DNA of 64,000 nucleotides, taken from NCBI RefSeq assembly GCF_041146395.1, contig NC_091008.1:3857501-3921500 (forward strand). Direction: 5' to 3'. The notes below the pieces were generated by a model. The model saw only the letters and a program-made list of their open reading frames with translations. It was not told the DNA's origin and did no database searches. How positions within the stretch are numbered: position 1 is the stretch's first letter; each line of letters opens with the position of its first letter. This document shows, in pieces, positions 39,976 to 52,930 of the stretch. This DNA is from Eulemur rufifrons (Eukaryota; Chordata; Mammalia; Primates; Lemuridae). Position numbers and translations under genes: made by a program.

Positions 39976-42169
39976 AATAACTGGTGGGTAAAGTCAATGT
40001 TTGCTGTTTTCCTCGAATACAAAATTAGAAATGGCATTTGAGGAAATTAGTGGTGTTGTCTAGTCATGCACGCTTTAGTGCATACAATTCTAAACACAGA
40101 TATTAATAGACAGTATTTTACATTGTGTGTTAAGATGACACATGAATTAGTGATATTGATTCAAATCCATCCAATTCTATTTACCTTCACGAAAAGGAAT
40201 GTACTAGAAGACTAAGAATTGCTTACAGAATCAGAGTGATGATGGCAAAATATTCCATTGTAGGAAGAACGGGGATTTGGAAAACCCCCAAACGGAGGGA
40301 AATACTACAGGCAAATCTTCCATGGTGCTTCTCTTGGAATGGATCCATTCCAACTGTTTTTAGGAGCTGCATCATTCTACTTTTGATTCAGATAACGGAA
40401 AGCGAGGCAGAAGAAAATATCAACACATTCACTGCAGAATGCAGAAGTAAGATGGATTTGTCCATTTCATTGGCAGATGGAAGCTTCCTCTACTGGGCTT
40501 CATCGTTGTCGACTACTGTCATGGCAGCTAGCTCTACTCATTCCCCAACTGCAGGCTGAGGGCCAACCTCACCTTTAGAATAAATTTTGTCTCTAGTTTG
40601 GGAGGATATTGAATTTATTACTCAGCATTCTGACCTCGCTGCACTGACCCCTGTAATTGAGTTTCTGCATCATATGCAAGCTATCGGTGACAGAACCTTT
40701 TGCTTTGGCCCAAGTCTTTTAGTAATTAGAGATCTGACGTTATTATTGCACCTTCCTCACTCTATCAGCCTTCTCAGAGCACCTCTATTATTTGACTAAT
40801 TTATCTTTACTAATTGATTATCTTAATTTTGCTTGACACAACAGCATGGAGTTAAGCTCCGCTTTGACTTTGATTAACAGCACTTGCCACCTTTGGCCCC
40901 TACATCCCCCTTTTTGCCTTGGACTAACTTCGGGTTAAAAATTCCAGAGTTCCTGGACTCTCACTGGTAGTTATATATTTTTTAAATCTAGTTATCACTG
41001 GCATATACTTTTGTTTAGTTCTGTTATTTTTTTTTTTAATGTAACCATCTAATCAACCAAGGTTTTATTAGTCCTGTGAGGTCTTCCTGGACACATGGAT
41101 TTTTCCTTCCCTGGTATAGCTTTCTCTGTTCTCCTCAAGTACCGGTTATGATACTTCTGAAATTACGTGCCTCGTACTCTCTTTTATGCACTTATCAATT
41201 AAATCCACATGCTCTTATTCAGTATCTCTACACAGATATATACCTGCTTAATGAAAAGGATGGATTCCAACTTGTTAATTGATTATAGTCTACTGAAGAA
41301 ATGACATACACACTAAACATGAGACCCACAAAACAGTGCCAAATTGTTATACACAATTTAGTGCCAAAATAAGACTTACAGATACAAATACTGCAGGGGT
41401 TCAGAGAAGAATGTTATAAAAATATGCTCAAATAGGGAGGGAAGAGATGAGATTTGATCTTCAAGCAAAAGTGGGGACTGAACCTGGGCCAATGGGTCAC
41501 GGGTAGAAGGCAGGGGGAGGTATCTGAATGAATATTTATATTGAAGAGTTTATTGGATTTGTCCAGAGGACAGTGATGAAATTTGCTAGATCCACGACCT
41601 GAATCCTTGGAAGAACAACCGGGAGATAAATTTGCAAATAGAGAGTGTCACCTGATTGTGAAGGCTCTGGCCTTTCCATTTCTCCATAAAGGCAGCAGTA
41701 GCCATTGCAGATCTCCGAACAAGCCAAAATTATGACATACTGTGTAATTCTGTTTTTGAAAACTTTGGCAGTGGGGAGCAGAAAGGAAAGAGAAAGCCAA
41801 GAAAATATTTTTTGTTTCGTTTTGCAAGATTGATGAGATCCGCACACATTTTAATAGTTTTTCTCCTGATTATTAAAGGGACTGCATCAATGTAGAGAAA
41901 ATACGGAAAAGGAGAAAGAAAAAAATCTAAACCCATTCATATTCTTAGAGATGAGAGGTAAGTCTTGTTAATATTCAAACGTATGCATTCTAGTTTTTAA
42001 AATATTTGCTCATATAAAGGTGTCTGTCCTGAAATTATAACTACTTTTTAATTCCTTTGACATCAGAGCAACAAAGAAAATATTAAATAAGGACATATAC
42101 GCCCTGGACTTTCAGAGGGAGCTAAGATCAGATGACCCTGTGTTCTGCCTTCCCATTCTTTAAAAACAG
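39976..42169. other. Unique sequence, no recognised gene
   Basis: Frames at 40236-40559 (107 codons) and 41536-41847 have no domain or splice context. A possible old L2 trace at 41080-41240 is too weak to call. Confidence 0.4.
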
Positions 42170-42320
42170 TGGAATATTTGATGTTTCAAGAGGTGTTAGA
42201 GACTATCTAATCAATGCTTTTGTTTTGAAAATGAGATTACTAAAGTCTAGAAATCACACAATATAGAAACTTAGGGCTCTCATTTCCAATATTATACTCT
42301 CCACTATACCATGATGTTTA
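42170..42320 (-). repeat. Possible MIR remnant
   Basis: 'Ttttgaaaatgagattactaaagtctagaaatcacacaatat' and 'ctccactataccatgatg' recall the reversed 5' half of MIR (gaaactgaggc...cactacaccatgctg). Weak. Confidence 0.45.
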
Positions 42321-43059
42321 GGAGCCAAATTTAGAATTAATTTTAACGGAATGATCCATGACATGGCTTAATTTTCAAACTCTAGTCCTCATAAAAGGAA
42401 TATATGCTCTGGAAAATAGTGCTGTCAAAAGAATATGTTTTCAAAAATAGATTTTACAAAGTTCTGGAGACGATGAAACTACAGGATCTGCAGGCCTCTG
42501 TTCCCACCTTAAACATCGCGTGTGTGTGACAGTTGGGTAGTCCCAACACCAGACCTCATGTTACCCAGGACAAATGAGAACATCAGTGCACCATGATCAT
42601 CTTTGACTATTTACATTCATCTTTCCACAAGACGAGAGGACGATTAACCCAGATTTGAAAAGGCAGGAACCTTTCACAAGAACAGGCATTTAAGCTGACG
42701 ATTGTAGAGAAAGATAGATGCTACCCAAAATGACACTTTTTGTATATTTCCATCCTTACCTCACTACACTGTACCTTATTTCTAATTTTTCAATGAAGTA
42801 TCAGAAAAATATCTGCCCCGCCATGAAACAAAACCAACAAAACACACACACACAGGCAAATAAATATGTTTAAAACAAATCCCGTTTACCACCCTAAAGT
42901 GTCAGATTAAGATCTCTTGTAGCTCCAACTAGTGAAAAGGTCATGGTCCTCTCCCCATATCCCATTATGTAATTTCCACTAAAAGCAATGCTCTTGACCA
43001 TAAGGATGCTGTGTAGCAAACTCCGACAAACTCTCATCAATCTACAACATTCAATATTT
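42321..43059. other. Unique sequence
   Basis: Nothing recognised apart from a short CA run at 42842-42854. Confidence 0.4.
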
Positions 43060-43500
43060 ATTTAGGTGTTTATCCTGACAGCTGGGGGTCGTCTGATCTA
43101 AGCCCAGAGCAGCTGCGTGGGTCTGCTGATCTCAGCTGGCATTGCTCGGTGCTTTGGCTGAGCTCGGGTGATCTAGACTGGGCTCCGTGGGAACAGTCTG
43201 GCTGGGCTCTGTGTGTTTCTCATGCTGCTGCTGGGACCAGCTGGCTAGTCCAGGCATATTCTTTTTAAGTTGAAGGCAGGGGCCTACGAAGGAGCCATGA
43301 AACAAACAAGAGCTCTTAGGGCCTGGCTCAGAGCTGATCTACTGTCAATTGTCTTATTCTATTGACCAAAGCAAAGCCTGGTGGCCAAACCTGAAGCCAA
43401 GACATGGGAAACTACACTCCGCCCTTCATTGGGGGAATCTGAAAAGTCATAGAGCAGGGTGTGGAGGTCAGGTAGTAGCAAGTGAAGAACAGAGGCAGCT
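43060..43500. repeat. Ancient interspersed repeat, family not named
   Basis: The block has the feel of a known GC-richer mammalian repeat: 'ctgatctcagctggcattgctcgg', 'tctagactgggctccgtggg', 'ctgggaccagctggctagtccaggcatattct', 'ctattgaccaaagcaaagcctggtggcc', 'aaactacactccgcccttcattgggggaatctg'. I recognise the pattern from other genomes but cannot assign a family or orientation safely. The minus frame at 43359-43574 is a by-product. Confidence 0.55.
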
Positions 43501-44004
43501 GATGAATGTATCCAAATACTAAACCAGAAACCAGTAATAAAGAATGTACTATAAAATTTCTGTACTACACTCACACCATACTTCTTTTTGAAATAACAAA
43601 CATCAAAATATGCTTAAAAGTCTTTGCTTTCCTGGTGGTCATAAGCATATGCTAACTCTGCCTCCTGGTCTAACCTACCTTGCTATCCTTAGAAGATTTT
43701 ATTTTAGAATGGTTTTATATAAATATACCCATAATCATAAATATGACTTGATTACCAAACCAACCACATAAAAGAATACTACTTGATATTATGTCATGAG
43801 TATGCTAATAAGTACAATGTTTATTGGCCTTGTATCAAAAGTTTTTTGTGATATAACTTTTGATAAATCATATAAACTATCAATTCTTGTTTCTACATAA
43901 AATGTGATGATACCTATTAGTGAGTGGTATTGAAAAATAAAGTAAGCCACCTGATGGAACCCAGTTGGTAGATGTTCAGTAAACATTTGCTGTGGCTCTA
44001 TTGT
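43501..44004. other. Unique sequence
   Basis: AT-rich, with no recognised repeat or coding frame. Confidence 0.4.
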
Positions 44005-44225
44005 TGATCTTTAGTTCTGTGGAATCCGGAGCAAATTATTTAGCTTCTCTTAATGCTAGCTTCCTCATCTATAAAACTGGGATATTGATAATGTCTATCT
44101 TATGGGGTTTTATGAGGATTATATCAGTTAATCCATAAAAGGGTTAGGAGAGTGCCTAGAACATATTAAGCATTCATTAAATGTTAGTTCTTCTTCATAT
44201 TACTATCATTATTAGTTATTTATAT
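44005..44225 (+). mobile_element. MIR SINE
   Basis: Collinear MIR landmarks: 'ggagcaaattatttagcttctct', 'cttcctcatctataaaactgggatattgataatg', 'ggggttttatgaggattatatcagttaa', 'gagtgcctagaacatattaagcattcattaaatgtta' and a TATTA-rich end. One of the clearest MIRs here. Confidence 0.92.
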
Positions 44226-44394
44226 TATTATTGAAGTAGACTTAAAATACTACATGATGGACAGATAATTAACAAGAATAATTATCAACCTCTTGGATTA
44301 TAAATCTCTAATAAATCTCATGCATAGTGTTAAATTGCCTTTATGGCAGTTATTAAAACATGTGAAATTATTTATTATTTTATTATCCAAAAGA

Positions 44395-44840
44395 AATTAT
44401 TCAGCATCAATTACATATAGAGCCCATGCCAGGGAGTGAACTGCTTAATTTTTACAACAGTTACACAGTCCCTACATGCCACATGCTTACAACCTAGACA
44501 CAGGTAAAATAGATGTGTGTTTGAAACATTGACTAACAAAACAGACATGCAATTAATTCTAAATTGTATTTTATTTGATAAGTTCTCTAGAAATTAAAGA
44601 ACAGAGATCGCTAGTCAGAGAAGGGACTAGAGAGAGGGAGATAGAGCAAGACTGTAAATCCGAGTTGGGACAAATAGCACAGAGCGTTAAGGACATTCTG
44701 GAAGAGGGAAACAGTAGGCAGTTCTAGGACAATGAGGAGACCAGACTGAAAAACAGGCTTTTGTTTAGGTCACAATGGTGGATTAATGGACAAGGATAAG
44801 ATAGGGCCAGATTCAGAAAAATGTTGACTGTCAAGAATTT
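44395..44840 (-). mobile_element. L2 LINE fragment
   Basis: 'Attattcagcatcaattacatatagagcccatgccagggag' is the reversed L2 terminus. Downstream words 'ggacattctggaagagggaaacagtaggcag' and 'aaggataagatagggccagat' match more internal L2 sequence. Degraded. Confidence 0.6.
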
Positions 44841-46599
44841 GAATATCATGATTAAAACCAAAAGTTAATCATAAGTCAATGTACTTTGAGCTTTGGAAAT
44901 ATTTGATTGTTGTTTTTATATCTATAAACCTATTAATATATAACAACTAAAGAAACTACAATGCAATAACTCTCTCATGCTCATATAACACTAAGAAACG
45001 ATAGAAAATTTTGAACATTAATGGGACATAGAGGCATTTCCTTTTGAAATCAGCCATTCTAACTGGATTATCCCTCCAGTGACCACCTGAACTCTTCCTA
45101 ACTTTACAGTAACCACACAGATGGCCAGATTTGGCATTTAATTTTCACAATTGTACCTTGCATTGTTTTTACAGGTTTTGATTAAAATGATAAAGGAAAA
45201 GGAAGAGTAGGAGTTCACTGAGATCATGTAGGAAACCCAATACAGAGTCACTGGCTCAAGAAGCCTGAGCTGGGGGCAGAAGGGAAAATAAACCAGAATG
45301 AGGAAAAGTAGTTTAGATATATGACATGGACTTAGTAAGACTCAATAAAGGAACTGCCAGAAGGTCGTTTACTAAATTTGATTCACAAGTATAAAATTTA
45401 AGAGCTAGCAGATCTATAAAGTTATTTCTAAAATTATGCAAATTTTAGTTACAAATCAATTAATCCTCTAATAAAACCTTCTTGCTTGGGCATTATATGC
45501 CCAGGGCTTTGATGTACAGTGTGGGGATTGCCCCAGACTTCAAGAAAGATATGATCTAGTCTTGGATTTGTGGGTGAAGTAACTAAAACCAAATGAAATG
45601 TTAAATTCTTAGCATTGATGCTAAGTGCCACAGTACTTGCTAGAAGGGAGAGAGCAGTGTGGGCAGTCAAAAACAATCTCTGGAAAGAGTAGAATATGAT
45701 CTACGCCTTAAAAATATTTAAGATACAAATGTGTGGAAAAGAAAGGAGAAGGGTTCATGTTGGGAGAGAAAATTTAAAGAACAAAAACATAGGAATGATC
45801 AGGGTGTGTTCCATTGTCAGAAGAAACCTCTGTCAATGCAAGAGGCAGGGAATGAGTTCATACTGGAGTCGGATACTCAGGCCACTGGAAACCAGTCGAA
45901 AGATTTGAGCCTGATTACAGAGCCCAGAGAGAGAGAGCAGTGGTAGCGTAAGGAAGATGGTGTTAAGGATAGAAGTCTAGCAGTGATGGACAGATTAATT
46001 TGAAAGAGAGAATTGGGTGGCAGGGAGAGAACTAAGAGGATACGTATACAAGCCAGGTAAAGGGAATGTCTAGACTATAGAAAAAGAGAAATAGATAATA
46101 CAAAGGGGGAAAAAAGTGGAAGAAATTAATGAAGCCCAAAAGACAAAAGAATTATACCAACATGAAGAAAACTCAGATCACTGGAACATGGAGCAAACCT
46201 GGGGAAGGTAAGGTGAAGTTCAGTGAGAATGGGCAGTGCTGGTGGTCACTGCCCGACATCGACGTACTTGAAACATCACTGGAAATCAGGGCTTGAAGCG
46301 GAGATGAGTGACCAGTGCTGGAATTAGAGATTCCAGAGCCAACGGAAGAAGCCTGGAAAGCCAACGCCATAGAACCAGCTACGTTTATGTTTATCTGGTT
46401 ATTTTGATATTCAGTTTTAGATGATGAAGTCCTAATTATCAAGGCATGTGAAGTACATAGTACATCTGTTTGAATTTAAAATAAACATTCCATGTTATTA
46501 TACTATCTTATTTTGGGATATGCATACAAGAAAGCACAAAGAAAGAAAACAATTCTCAAATTCAAACATAACTGATTATTTTTCTGCTAAATATTATAA
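44841..46599. other. Unique or very old L2-like sequence
   Basis: Purine-rich sequence at 45650-46140 could continue the L2 upstream, but the match is too weak to place. The minus frame 46173-46442 is Ser-rich with no domain. Confidence 0.35.
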
Positions 46600-46825
46600 G
46601 AGCTAATATTTATATTGTTGGAGTGCTAAGTACTCTATAGATATTAACTCACTGAGTCCTCGCAACCCTGGGACATACATGTTATCTCTGTTTTTGCAGA
46701 TGTGGAAACAGGCACAAATAATATATGTGATTTTCCCAAAGTCAGCCTGCAATTAAGTAATAGAGCTGGGATTCAAAGCCAAGTGGTCTGGTACCATTTT
46801 ATTGTCTTAGTGTCTCCACTGTACT
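46600..46825 (-). mobile_element. MIR SINE, near full length
   Basis: Reversed MIR: 'tgctaagtactctatagatattaactcactgagtcctcgcaaccc', 'tttttgcagatgtggaaacaggcaca', 'tttcccaaagtcagcctgcaattaagtaatagagctgggattcaaagcc', 'gtggtctggtacc'. The run from the 3' end to the tRNA-related 5' part is nearly complete. Confidence 0.93.
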
Positions 46826-49029
46826 CTTTCCGGAGAAAATGACATTAACTATGAAATCTCATGTAGTTTCCTATTGCATTAACATTATTTTAGCTTTGTC
46901 AAAACATAACACGACTAATCATAAAGGTTTCAATTAAACAGGATTTAGATTGTATAAAAACCATCAGAGTAATTCTCTTTTCAATTTCATTCTTTTTATT
47001 CCACACATATATAGCCACACATACAATGATGAGTTTATCCCAAGATATTATACAAGCTCAACAATGCAAGAATTGGCATTCCCAAATGACCATCCAATAA
47101 AATATCATTTTGCAATCAAATCCTGTTCTAAGTTAATTTTTTCAAAGAAACTAGAGGTTTATAGTTATCATTTCATGTTATAAATGTAAATATAATAGAT
47201 AAGTACATCAAATTCTGTCTAATTTGACAAGAACAAAATAAAGCTTTAGAGTAGAATATTAAATAAAAATCATCTGCTAACGTTTACATTTCCAGATTGG
47301 TTTTGAGAAAGAGTTTTAGCTCTTTTCCCACATTTGTTTTTAAAATTACCAGCGTAACTACATGCTCTTCCATTTATTTCTGATGTTAGCACCATTCATA
47401 GAAGAAGTAAAACGTCTAGGAAGATCATTTCAACCCATTGTTTTATAAGTTCCTTAATCATGGAGGGCTGTTTTGTCTCAGAACAACGACAGTGCACTGT
47501 TTGTAATTATGAAGGCATCTCCGTGGAATTACAAGCAGCAAGCGAAAGAAAGCTCTGTGATCTGGCTGTGGTTGAGAAAGATAGAACGCTTCACTGAAGA
47601 CTCAGTACCCTTAGAAACTAAAACTACTCTGAGTTTTGACCTAACAGTGAAAATTTACAGGTCGAGAGGAATTGCTTAATCTTGAAATACCACTCTCTTT
47701 CTGAAAAGTACAGATTTCAAGAATTTCTTAAAAACACGACTTTCTCAACATCAAATGACTCCTACAAACGCCATTTTGATGAGTTAAATGTAAATGAATC
47801 AGGCTATGTTGATTAAATTTCCTTTGAAATGTGCGAGGATTTAAGTAACTAGGGGATGTGTGATCGGTCCAAACCATTTGGGGTTTTATTGACCCGACAG
47901 CATTCAGAAGTCAAATTGAGATTCTCAGGCGACTGGAATGCAACTTCCGGTCCAATGGTGATATGTGATGTGAAACTTCACGAAAATATATCTATACTTT
48001 CTTAATATAACGTCATCATTTTGGAATCAGTTAATAATAAATGTAAGACAAAGTGAAGCAAATATTTTTTCCTTTTTTTTTTTTTTTAACAAAATCTTGT
48101 ATTAAGTTTATCTGGTTATCAACATAACTAGTTTTCTTTTGTATGTATCATTAAACTCTGCTTCTCAATTAGAATTAACTTGCTTTTCCAGAATTTGGTT
48201 AGAGTCAAGGGTGATGAGGTCCACGGGGAAGAGTGCAGGTGGGGAACCAGGAAATTATACCCTTGAGAAGCTCTGGGGTTTTTAATCATTGAGATCTGAC
48301 CCATAATGACGGATGAAAACATTCTGCTCCTAACTAGTGACTTGCAGATGGTGGAGCTAGTTCAGACTCATTTTAACTTCTTTCTTCCCTAAGTTATCAA
48401 ACTTGTGCGTACGTGAACATCTGTATACAAATCCAGTATTTAAACAGCAAACAAAAAAAATCTGACTTGTTCATGACAACTAAGATGGTAGGTGTGATTT
48501 TTCCATGCAAAAAATTAGCCTGAAAAAGGCTTTCACCATGCAGATGACATCAAAAACTTATGCTGTCTCTCTTATCACCCTCCCAACACGCAAATGCACA
48601 CACGTACACTTTGCCCAATACTTCTGGAAGTTGTTCATTATTATTAGCTTGGTGACTGAAACACCTAGCTCATTCTCATATGTAATATTTACATGTGTTT
48701 TATATGTGTATATGTATATACACATAAAATATTCTTTTTCAGTATAAATGCCCATATATACATATATACGACTGAGAAAGGATATCAGACAAAAAATGCA
48801 ACATGTAATTATGAATCATAAATGGCATTTTGTCTGTTATCTTATTATGATTTGTAAGCTGCTTTGCACACACAGCTGATGATAGAAGAGACGCAGACCT
48901 GGCAAGCTGAGAAAAGTCAGAGATGTCTTTCTTATATTCCCCCACACTAAGCAGTCTCTGTTTACATAATTCATTTTCATTTGAGAGGGGCAATGACTCC
49001 CATCTTTCCTCCTTTTTTCTCCCCATCAT
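46826..49029. other. Unique sequence
   Basis: No recognised gene or repeat apart from a T run at 48069-48089 and a TATG/TACA-rich patch at 48690-48770. Frames (such as 48505-48747) are unconvincing. Confidence 0.4.
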
Positions 49030-49072
49030 TTTTTTAAATTCTTAAATTTAAAAAATTTAAGAATTTAAAAAA
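49030..49072. repeat. Perfect AT palindrome, 20-bp arms
   Basis: Arms 49030-49049 and 49053-49072 are exact inverted complements around an AAA centre. The core arm is AAATTCTTAAATTT. A further AATTCTTAAG follows at 49071-49080. It could form a hairpin or cruciform; no transposon context was seen. Confidence 0.85.
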
Positions 49073-51959
49073 TTCTTAAGAGATTTTTAATTAGCAAGAA
49101 AATTTAGCTCAGTTGAAATGAAAACTGTATTATCACATCAACAATGAGAGCACTAGCATAATGCTTAAATATAAATTGTGCTCATAAAATTTTTATTTTG
49201 CTTCATTGTGCTTCATATAATAATGTGCTTCATATTAATAAATGTGTTATTTGGCTTGTCTTCTAGAATAAAAAATTAATCTCTCTGTGGAAGAAAATAT
49301 TTGAATGTAGTTTCTAAATCTTGCTAATATATTCAGTCATTTGTAGAAAAATCTTAAATAATTTATTTTAAAACAGGGGAAAGTTGTTTTTAACTAAGCA
49401 TGCTTATTAAGAAAGATTTGCAATGATTATATCTGGTAAGGACAGTATCAGTAGATTTGACCAGTTATATAACTTGTGACATTAATATCGTGCTTGAAAA
49501 TTTGCTTAAAATGTATACTCTGTGTCAAATATACACATTAATTCAGGTATAAGTAATTCAATTAAAATTATTTTCTCTAATATGACAATTCATATTATTA
49601 TGTGTTTTAAAATTTCCATTCATAGATATTTTATATAAGATATATCTCTCTGTGTGTATATATTTTATACATATTATCTCTGTGTATATGTATATATGAA
49701 TATGTGTATGTGTGTAGAACACTTTTAACATGCATAGGTAAAAGTTCTATAAAGATAAATCATAATTTTGCATGAGTATAGCTATATTGTGAAGGAAAAA
49801 TAAAAATCTTATTATTAAATATAAACATTTAATAACAATATAGACATTTAACCATAAAAATATGCCAATGCTATTTGCAAGTTATTCATCTCAGAAATTA
49901 CGATCTGCTGATGTGTTTTTAAAATTATAAATATATCCATTTTATGAATGGATAAAATCATTTTAGCTACCTTACTTCACTATTTTCAATGTGGAATACC
50001 TGGTGATTTTATTATATTTTTATGTTTGTTGAAACTTTTTATATTCTTTATGTCCCTGAAGAAGTAGAGTGACTTTCTCCTAGGAAATGCAACCTATGCT
50101 AGAATATGTCAGATTTAAAATTCATGCCACTCATCTCTTCCCTTCATTTTCTTCTCTATTTATTTCTGAATATATATTCATTTGAAGTCTACACATTCAT
50201 TTTCTTAGTTTTCCCTCCAGTAAGTGATGCTTTCCAGACGCAATACAGCAGGGTACAGATGGAAGGGGCTTGTCCTAAAATGACAATCTAGTCGTCTTAA
50301 CCATGTGCTGGGATTGCTGATGGCCAGGCTGACCTGACACATAGCAATGTTTCCCTTTTTCCATTTCTGTTCTCATGGTACTAGTTAATCAAGCACACCC
50401 AGGGCCTGTTGATCAACCAGATAAAATGATCTTGATACTTAATAGTCTGAGCATCCTTTGGATGACTTCTAATTGTCCCTGAGTAGCATTGTGCATATAC
50501 CAGATTCTGCTCAATGTTTTCAAGACACGCTGCTAATCTGAAATATAATACTACGTTCAGATTACTGTTATAACAAATGATTTCACTATTTTCTTGACTT
50601 CGTTCAGTTTTTCTTTCCTTCAGTGCAACCCCTGATCCCGTAAAATAACCGTCTGCAATTGCATTTTTCATACCTTTGCCATTTAACTACATAAAAGGTC
50701 TTTGCAAATGTGTGCAGATTTCTCAAGATCAAGATGTTTTGTACAGAGGGAAATCTCTGAATTTTTCTGTTGCATTTTCAATGAAGAAGGTCAGCTTCGT
50801 CTTGTTTAAGTGGAGGAATAAATGTGGTGCTTTTCAACTCCTGCAGGTTTTGGACATTAAATGCTCTGAGCATTGCCCAAAACCAAAGGGTGAATTATAT
50901 TGTTAAGAAAACACACCCTTTAAGCAAAGATGTTTTAAAAGCAGAATGGACTTTGAAATGGCCGATACTTTTCTTTTCGGATAGCAGTTAGCTCTGAGCC
51001 CCCGAGCCCCCAGCGTGAAATGGCCTGGGGTGGGTGGAAAAAATGCAGAAACACAAAATTCAGTGAGTTTGCCTGGGGACTCTGATGATATTGAATCATC
51101 CTCACTTCTCTGACAATCTGGATTGCTTTAACTTCTTGTGCTGGATCTTTCTATGTCAAAGCAGCCAACGGGGAGAGGGTCAAGAATCCAGCAACCATGG
51201 CCAATTTCTTTGTTCAGAGCCCCATCTGATTAGAAAACCTTTCTTACTCCTTGGAGATAGACCAGAACCACGGGGCCAGTCTCCGTGAGCGAGGTGGGAC
51301 AAGTGCCTCTTGGGTTACATGGTCTCCACAAGCTGCAACTGATTCACTTTATGGTTTGTTTACTTTTCAAGGGCCTTGTAACAGCGACACAGATGCCGCA
51401 GGGCCACGTGGCTTGACTGCTGTCACGACTGCGTGGAGTGCACAGCGCGGCCTGTCCATGGCGTGAGTAACCAAGACCAGACTCTGCGTCTCTCCTCGCC
51501 AGGTTGGGTTGGGCGGCTTGCGCGGTGGATTGACTTGTCAGTTGGCTTTGCAGATTTTTAATGAGGAGCAAACATCGTTTCAGAGTGGCACAGCTGAGGG
51601 CAGAGGACTGGTGAAGGAGTTTTTTGGCAGAAAAGTGGCGTGATCAGTCATCACAGCTGGTAGGAGAGCACTTACTGAGAGCAAAATAGTGTCTACTAAC
51701 TGGAAAATTCGTAATCGGGTTGGTAAAGCTTCCATCAATAGCTCTGATTTAAAAGTCGTACATCCCGAAAATTGCTTAATCTAAGAATCGAAAAGGTTCC
51801 TGTGCAGAAAACCATAGTATTAGTATCTCTGTAGCATCTTCGTTGGGTTTTTGGTTTTTGTCATGTTATCATTAAGATACGCTGTTAATGTATGAATACA
51901 TTTCCTTGTTATTCCATCACTGTATATTTGGTAAGGACTTGCTGTTTGCCCTCCAGATG
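49073..51959. other. Unique sequence, AT-rich then GC-richer
   Basis: AT-rich to about 50100, with a TATG-type low-complexity patch at 49630-49715, then more balanced sequence to 51700. No credible coding frame; GC-richer words at 50995-51045 and 51370-51540 include some CpGs. Confidence 0.4.
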
Positions 51960-52930
51960 TTAAAAAAATTTAATTAACTGGCTTTGCTTCTGGCTGCATC
52001 CCAGTCTCAGCTTGGAGGTTCTCACCCTGGGGCGCAGCAGGCTCTGACCGGAGGGCCCTTGAGTGGCTGCTTCGGTGGGTCCCGGGTGGGGTGTGGAGAG
52101 CTGTGGCCTCTGGACACCTGGCAGGGCCTCTGCGGGACCTCTGTGCCCCAGAAGTCGCCTGCTGCTTGCTCAGCCTTGATCCGCCATCCAGGCCCCAATG
52201 TCTCCTGCCCGCTTGGCCCTGATCCCGTCCTCCAGGTCGGATGGGCGAGCCATTTGCACAACCCCCATTGGGCTCAGAGGCCCTACTCATGGCGCTTCTC
52301 CAGTCCCAGCTCTGAGGCTCTCACACCGGAGCCTGAGGCTTCGCCCCTGTGCCTGCAGAACTCCCACCAGGCCCAAGACACCATCCCCAAGTCTCCACCA
52401 CTGCACCTGGACCCCAACACCCCACCCCAGAGCCTCCACCACCAAAGCAGGGCTGGAGGAGCTACTTCAAAGTCCAACACCCTGCCAGGGACTGCTCAGC
52501 CTCAAGCTGCCAGCACACCGCAACCTGGTTTGAGCAAACACCCACAACCCGGGAACCCACGACGACCTTACCCAGCTGCTGTGGTTTCCTGTGAGGAGAC
52601 CCTGGGTACAGCAATGCCCACAATACCAGCCTCAGTGGAGAGAGTCTCGCCCAGCTCTCTACCCGAACATCCTACAGCTACCTGGAGGGTTCCCAGCAAG
52701 GAACAGGAGTCCTTCAAACCTATGAAACCAGAACTCAGAAAAGAGGGTTCAGATAAGAAAAACCCAGCAAACGAACCCTGGCAACATGAAAACTCAAAAC
52801 AGATCCACACCCCCAAGCGATCGCACGGAGCTACCGCAATGAACTCCAACTACAAGGGAATCTTGAAATGACAGAAATGGCAGAAAATACTCTTCTACAA
52901 ATGTATAGTCACAGAAGTTAGAAAGTAAAA
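51960..52930 (+). mobile_element. Orphan L1 5' UTR (GC-rich), no ORF1/ORF2 following
   Basis: A GC- and CpG-rich block. Its right end carries words typical of the zone just before ORF1 in older or prosimian L1s: 'aaaacccagcaaacgaaccctggcaacatgaaaactc', 'ccacacccccaagcgatcgcac', 'tgaaatgacagaaatgg'. The left part is a GC-rich promoter-like region. Neither ORF1 nor ORF2 nor a 3' end follows, which is unusual because L1 copies normally lose the 5' end. Open frames exist in all three plus frames and on the minus strand, the longest being 51984-52871. Confidence 0.65.
51984..52871 (+). CDS. 295-codon open frame inside the L1 5' UTR-like block (doubtful)
   Basis: An uninterrupted Pro/Ser/Gln-rich frame, with repeated H-P/Q-P words and a basic C-terminal part (KRSHGATAMN). 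No conserved domain, signal peptide or membrane segment is visible. High GC lowers the stop frequency, and four other frames in the same block are also open, so chance is the leading explanation. It may instead be the relic of a GC-rich 5' UTR under weak constraint. I do not propose a function. Confidence 0.15.
   Translation: MLLAASQSQLGGSHPGAQQALTGGPLSGCFGGSRVGCGELWPLDTWQGLCGTSVPQKSPAACSALIRHPGPNVSCPLGPDPVLQVGWASHLHNPHWAQRPYSWRFSSPSSEALTPEPEASPLCLQNSHQAQDTIPKSPPLHLDPNTPPQSLHHQSRAGGATSKSNTLPGTAQPQAASTPQPGLSKHPQPGNPRRPYPAAVVSCEETLGTAMPTIPASVERVSPSSLPEHPTATWRVPSKEQESFKPMKPELRKEGSDKKNPANEPWQHENSKQIHTPKRSHGATAMNSNYKGILK

Noticed and set aside
40236..40559. 107-codon plus-strand frame as an exon or small gene
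   Set aside because: No domain, no credible promoter or splice context, and no recognisable relative.
51984..52871. 295-codon frame as a genuine host gene
   Set aside because: It lies wholly in an L1 5' UTR-like GC-rich block where five frames are open, shows no domain and is Pro/Ser/Gln-rich. Listed only as a doubtful CDS.
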